Assembly: GCA_033961575.1 (NCBI GenBank)
Contig: CM066732.1
Span: forward strand, 113,028,687-113,092,686
Reading direction: 5' to 3'
DNA: 64,000 bases
Source: Aselliscus stoliczkanus
Lineage: Eukaryota; Chordata; Mammalia; Chiroptera; Hipposideridae
In this document: positions 60,425 to 64,000 of the stretch, piece by piece
How the letters are laid out: the number at the start of each line of letters is the position of its first letter
How positions within the stretch are numbered: the first letter of the stretch is position 1
The notes under the pieces: model-generated
The model's input: only the letters and a program-made list of their open reading frames with translations
Database searches by the model: none
What the model was told of the DNA's origin: nothing
Position numbers and translations under genes: made by a program

Positions 60425-60809
60425 GGAATTCTGTTTTATATCAAGAGACCCTCATGTTGGAGAGCATTTGTAGTCAGCACCATAAGCTTTTCAGTGACAT
60501 CCTCCGCTTAGAAACAGTGGCTGGAGACCACGCATATAGGAGTTTTCAGCAAATGACCTAAAGCATTTGGTGATAAACTAAGATATGGGATGAGTGAAAG
60601 CAAGACAGGTGTTTATGTCTGTCTCCTCCTTGATGTCATTCAACCTGTGCTCTGTCTGCAAAACCTGACAGGCTTGTCACCAAGAAAACCTGCGATGCTG
60701 CAAACTGGCTTTGGCCCTTTCCTAGGAGGCCCAATGCATAGACTGAATCACCTCAGGTGCCATTCTTTGGGCAGATATTCACTAAGGGTTATTTGCTATG
60801 TGTTAGGTG

Positions 60810-60846
<37 letters not shown>
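60810..60846 (+). repeat. (TG)n microsatellite
   Basis: About 17-18 uninterrupted TG dinucleotides; a likely polymorphic marker. Confidence 0.97.
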
Positions 60847-60848
<2 letters not shown>

Positions 60849-60889
60849 GTATGTGTTAGATGTCACATGTCCCTGCTTGCAGAGAAAAT

Positions 60890-61075
60890 GTGGTTCAGTG
60901 GTTATTAGTAGCTTTGATTTGGGGAAAAATAGCACCTACTTTGGGGTCTGACAATTGGATTCATATCCCAGCTCTGCCTCTTGTGAGCAAATTACTTCAT
61001 GCCTTTGTTTCCTCCTCTACATGGAGTTAACAATGAATGTCTCTCTAGGGTAGTTTTAGAGATTAAATATAGAGA
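60890..61075 (+). mobile_element. MIR SINE, sense
   Basis: gtggttcagtggttattagt, then tcatatcccagctctgcctc, then gcaaattacttcatgccttt, then tttcctcctctacatggagt follows MIR. Confidence 0.8.
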
Positions 61076-61139
61076 TGATGTGTTATAGAATTGTACAGTT
61101 GAAACCCCAATACATTTAATTAAAAAAAAAATGAGATAA

Positions 61140-62690
61140 TGCTCCTGACACAATAGGTGTTAAAAAAAAAAAGTGGCTGCCCCAGAGCCTGGTATTAATG
61201 AATTATGTGATTACAAGGCATTACTGTGTAAACTCACCGTCACCCTACTGAGCCCCCTCTACACACATCCTCCAGCCCGTAGAGCCCCCTTCTGCATTCA
61301 CTCTTACCCCACCAAGCTCCCCGCTAAAGCCTCCCTGCAGGGCCCTTCCAGCGCTGCCTGTAGCACTTAGCAAACACACCGCCTGTCCACTGGGGGGCAG
61401 TTCCAATTACTTGTTTTTGTCCCCTCTACCAAAGTCGAGAGCTGCGCCCTGTAGCCTTCTCCCATTTTCCAAACTCCTGTGATATCTACGTTTGCTGCCC
61501 TGGGCTTTGTAGTTGAAGAACTGTAATGAAGCAGTCAGGTTCCCTTGGAAGTAGACTTCAGACGTTTCCAAAAAAAGACAGCCTGATTTTTCTTCTGTGT
61601 TGTGCCATGGGGAACAGTAATAAGGGGTCCCCTCCAGAACCTAGTATAACAAGCTCGCTGTTGGGCCTGCTGACTCTGCTTAACAGAGTGCTGTTGGTTA
61701 CATATTTAAGCAGGCCTTAATTGACAGCCCGCTTTGTCTGTTGGTGTCTGAAACTAGTGCTCCTCTGGCCCTGGTGTGTGATTTAGACCAGGCTGTCTGA
61801 TCAGGAGGAGGCTTGCCACTGGATTTAGGAAACGTTCCTGGTGAGGCCTGGAGTAATCAGAAGGGGCTTCACAGAAGACTGGGGCTCTTAGCTGACCATT
61901 TAAGGAACTGTAAAACTTAGACATGTGGCGTGAAGGAGAACAGGCCATCTAGAGAACTCCTCAGCACAAGCAGATGGGTATGTAGCTCATTTCTGGGACA
62001 GCAAAGAGCAGAGATACGGTTTTGTAAGTTTGGGTGCCTCAGTGTGGAGAGAGTGCCTTTACGTTTTCTAGGGAGTTGAGAGAACAGTTTCGTGATTTAC
62101 TGCTGCCGCCTCCAAAAGGTCCTCCTGACACTTTCCTGAAACCATATGGGAGAGCAGATACTTGGCAAGCAACTTTCACCTCTTTTCCCAAATGTGTACT
62201 TTGCTTTCATATGAATGTGTAGATTTGCTGGCATTTTTGTGCCACCAATAGTCATCTCATTCTAAGTGAGATTTAGAGAAAGCCGTACCTTCCATGTTTT
62301 TTATACATCAGAATGTATTTGTATGAGATGCTCTTTCAGGAGGGGTCACCTTTCAGACTTCCATCATTGAAATAAAACAGTCTGCACATCTCTGAAATCA
62401 GCAATTAACCTAAATTACCAGTTTATACCCTGCCTTCCTACAAGAGAGAGCTATGCATCCTAACACAGTGGCCTCAAGGATAACCACCTATGATCTGAAT
62501 ATTTCACATCTCATCAGATGTCATATTTGAAGAGCTCTTCTGGATTCCCATGGCTTTTTGATTCTGCAGAGAGGGCCAATTTATATGGCTCACATAGCCT
62601 TTCCTTAGAATTCTTCTCTTTAGTCACTCAAGAGAGTTATCATTTATCATCTCTCCCTGGCTTCCTTACCACCTCATCTACCAAAGTAAA
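61140..62690 (+). other. Intron stretch without recognised elements
   Basis: About 1.5 kb. No exon or named repeat was recognised. An AATTAAAAAAAAAATGAG end just before it (61117-61134) looks like a LINE tail. Confidence 0.5.
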
Positions 62691-62699
62691 GATGCAACT

Positions 62700-63545
62700 T
62701 CTTGGGCCGTTTGAAAGGCTTGTCTCCTCCTGAGGAGGGTCAGGGCAGCCGTGGCCACTGCCTGGGCAAACCCAATGCCTGGATACAGTGTGACACGAAC
62801 TACCTGGCATGAGGTCAGGTTTCCCAGCTGAAGGGCACAAGCCCCCACCAGACTTCCCTAAAGTCACACACCGGCCACAAGCTCCAGGGTTCACAGGCCA
62901 CCTGCACTCTGACCAGCTGGCTGTAAGTTCAGGAGTTCTCACTACCCACTACCCCTAAGATTCCATAATTTGCTAGAATGACTCATAGAACTGAGGAAAT
63001 TGCTCTACTTAGAAATACCGTTGTATTATAAAGGATACAGACCAGCCAAAAGAAGACACCCAGAGGATGAGGTCTGAGAGGGGGTCCCAAACATGAAACT
63101 TTCATGTCCTCAGGACGTGTCACCCTCCCAACATATTGATGTGCATCACCAATCAGGAAAGCTCATTCCAGCTTCATTGTCCCTAGTTTTAATTGGAATT
63201 TCATTATGTAGGCTTGATGGATTGAGTTTAGTCATAAGACCAATGATTTAATCCCCAGTCCCCTCATCTCCCCCAGAGCTCAGCTGTCGGGCTGTTAGGT
63301 TGCTCAAAGCCCCAGCCCTCTAATCACCTGGTTGGTCTTTCCAGTATGACCAGCCTCTGTCCTGAAACTACCTAGGGGCCACTGTGAGTCACCTTGCTGG
63401 CATGAACTGATGTGTGGTCCGAGGGGCCCACCATGAATTACAGAGACGCTCCTGTCACTCAGGAAGTGCTAAGGGCTTGCCTAGAGGCTCCCACTGAGGA
63501 ACCTGGGACAAAGACCAGCCAAATATTGGACTATTCAACCCTGAG
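62700..63545 (-). mobile_element. LTR-like fossil (endogenous retroviral type)
   Basis: agaatgactcatagaactga, then tattataaaggatacagacc, then caccctcccaacatattgat, then aatttcattatgtaggcttg, then aacctacctagg-type sequence follow an old mammalian LTR repeat in order. No retroviral gene is present next to it. Family and orientation are uncertain. Confidence 0.5.
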
Positions 63546-64000
63546 TGAGGTTCTAGGGTGTCATCTGGTAGCAAGCTACCAGGAATTAGAGCTCCCTAGG
63601 GCACTGGGAAGCTCCAAGGAGCAAATTTGGGAACTGAACTGGCAACAAATTCATAGGCAAGTGTGGAGCCCACAGCAGCAGATAGATCTGAGAGAGCCGG
63701 GGCCAGGCTGATGCTGACGTGCAGAGGAGACACCAAGCGAGGGCGGCCCGGCCAGGTCCTGAGGCCCCTCGCCTTTGTCACGTGCTACCTGGGTGACTTT
63801 GCCTTGTGTAAAAGCCCCTTTTTGGGGGGACAAGCTGAAACCTCCCCTTATAGATGGCGAAGTCTCTACATTTGGGTTTGTTTTTACAGCAGCAATGACA
63901 GATTCAATCTGATCTGGCCATATGCTCATTTTCCTTTCGACCAGTAGCATATAAATTCAGCAGATGGCCAGCTGGGAGGTGGCAGTTATCATCCACCAGG

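Noticed and set aside
63412..63711. 99-aa ORF with protein-like composition
   Set aside because: It overlaps the LTR-like fossil and its flank. There is no splice or start context and no family resemblance.
1..64000. The microRNA miR-190a, known from a TLN2 intron
   Set aside because: I looked for its mature sequence pattern (TGATATGTTTGATATATT) and did not find it. It should lie further 3' in the gene.
1..64000. CRISPR array, operons or bacterial defence genes
   Set aside because: All repeats here are eukaryotic SINE, LINE, DNA-transposon or simple repeats, and coding DNA is split by introns.
57512..64000. A further TLN2 exon downstream
   Set aside because: No stretch resembles the next talin segment (QAAHT... 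helix) with splice borders; the intron continues past the window.

Overview
The window is nuclear DNA of a placental mammal. It is an internal slice of one large gene, talin-2 (TLN2), read entirely on the + strand. Twenty coding exons lie between 962 and 57511. They join without a frame error into 2733 bp, or 911 codons, with no stop. The translated exons match the talin rod from the end of bundle R3 to most of R9, about residues 876-1787 in human talin-1 numbering. The choice of TLN2 over TLN1 rests on the residues and on the gene size: TLN1 fits in roughly 30 kb, while here a third of the coding sequence already takes 56 kb.

The rest is intron, and the introns are full of retroelement and DNA-transposon fossils. 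The most informative are 11 tRNA-derived SINEs with well-preserved target-site duplications. Their heads resemble GGCCGGCCGAGTGG or GGCTGGCCGAGTGGCTCAGT. They occur as short monomers and as multi-unit copies, and one copy is clearly tRNA-Ile-like. From memory this fits the CYN SINEs of colugos (Dermoptera, e.g. Galeopterus). The species call is an inference of moderate confidence; placental mammal is certain.

Layout: 1-961 upstream intron; 962-5010 three exons (end of R3, start of R4); 5011-11017 intron with an old antisense LINE split by a younger, internally deleted antisense L1; 11018-15726 exons of R4-R5; 15727-24366 the largest complete intron, filled with old LINE sequence; 24367-28282 a cluster of four exons (R5-R6); 28283-34877 long intron with a tRNA-Ile-like SINE, a Tc1/mariner-type MITE and a TTAA-flanked MITE; 34878-42775 five exons (R6-R8); 42776-48617 long intron; 48618-53028 four exons (R8, end of R7, R9); 57341-57511 one more R9 exon; 57512-64000 the start of the next intron, with three more SINEs and an LTR-like fossil.

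Functionally the encoded part is the mechanosensitive rod. Residues I associate with the KANK site in R7, the DLC1/LD-motif site in R8, the threonine belt of R3 and the autoinhibitory glutamate of R9 are all present. No second gene, RNA gene, CRISPR array, operon or previously undescribed system was found. The points most worth checking are a GC-AG intron, an in-frame alternative acceptor that would add 24 codons to R9, a SINE next to a splice donor with the frame open through it, and two copies of a small TTAA-flanked MITE.
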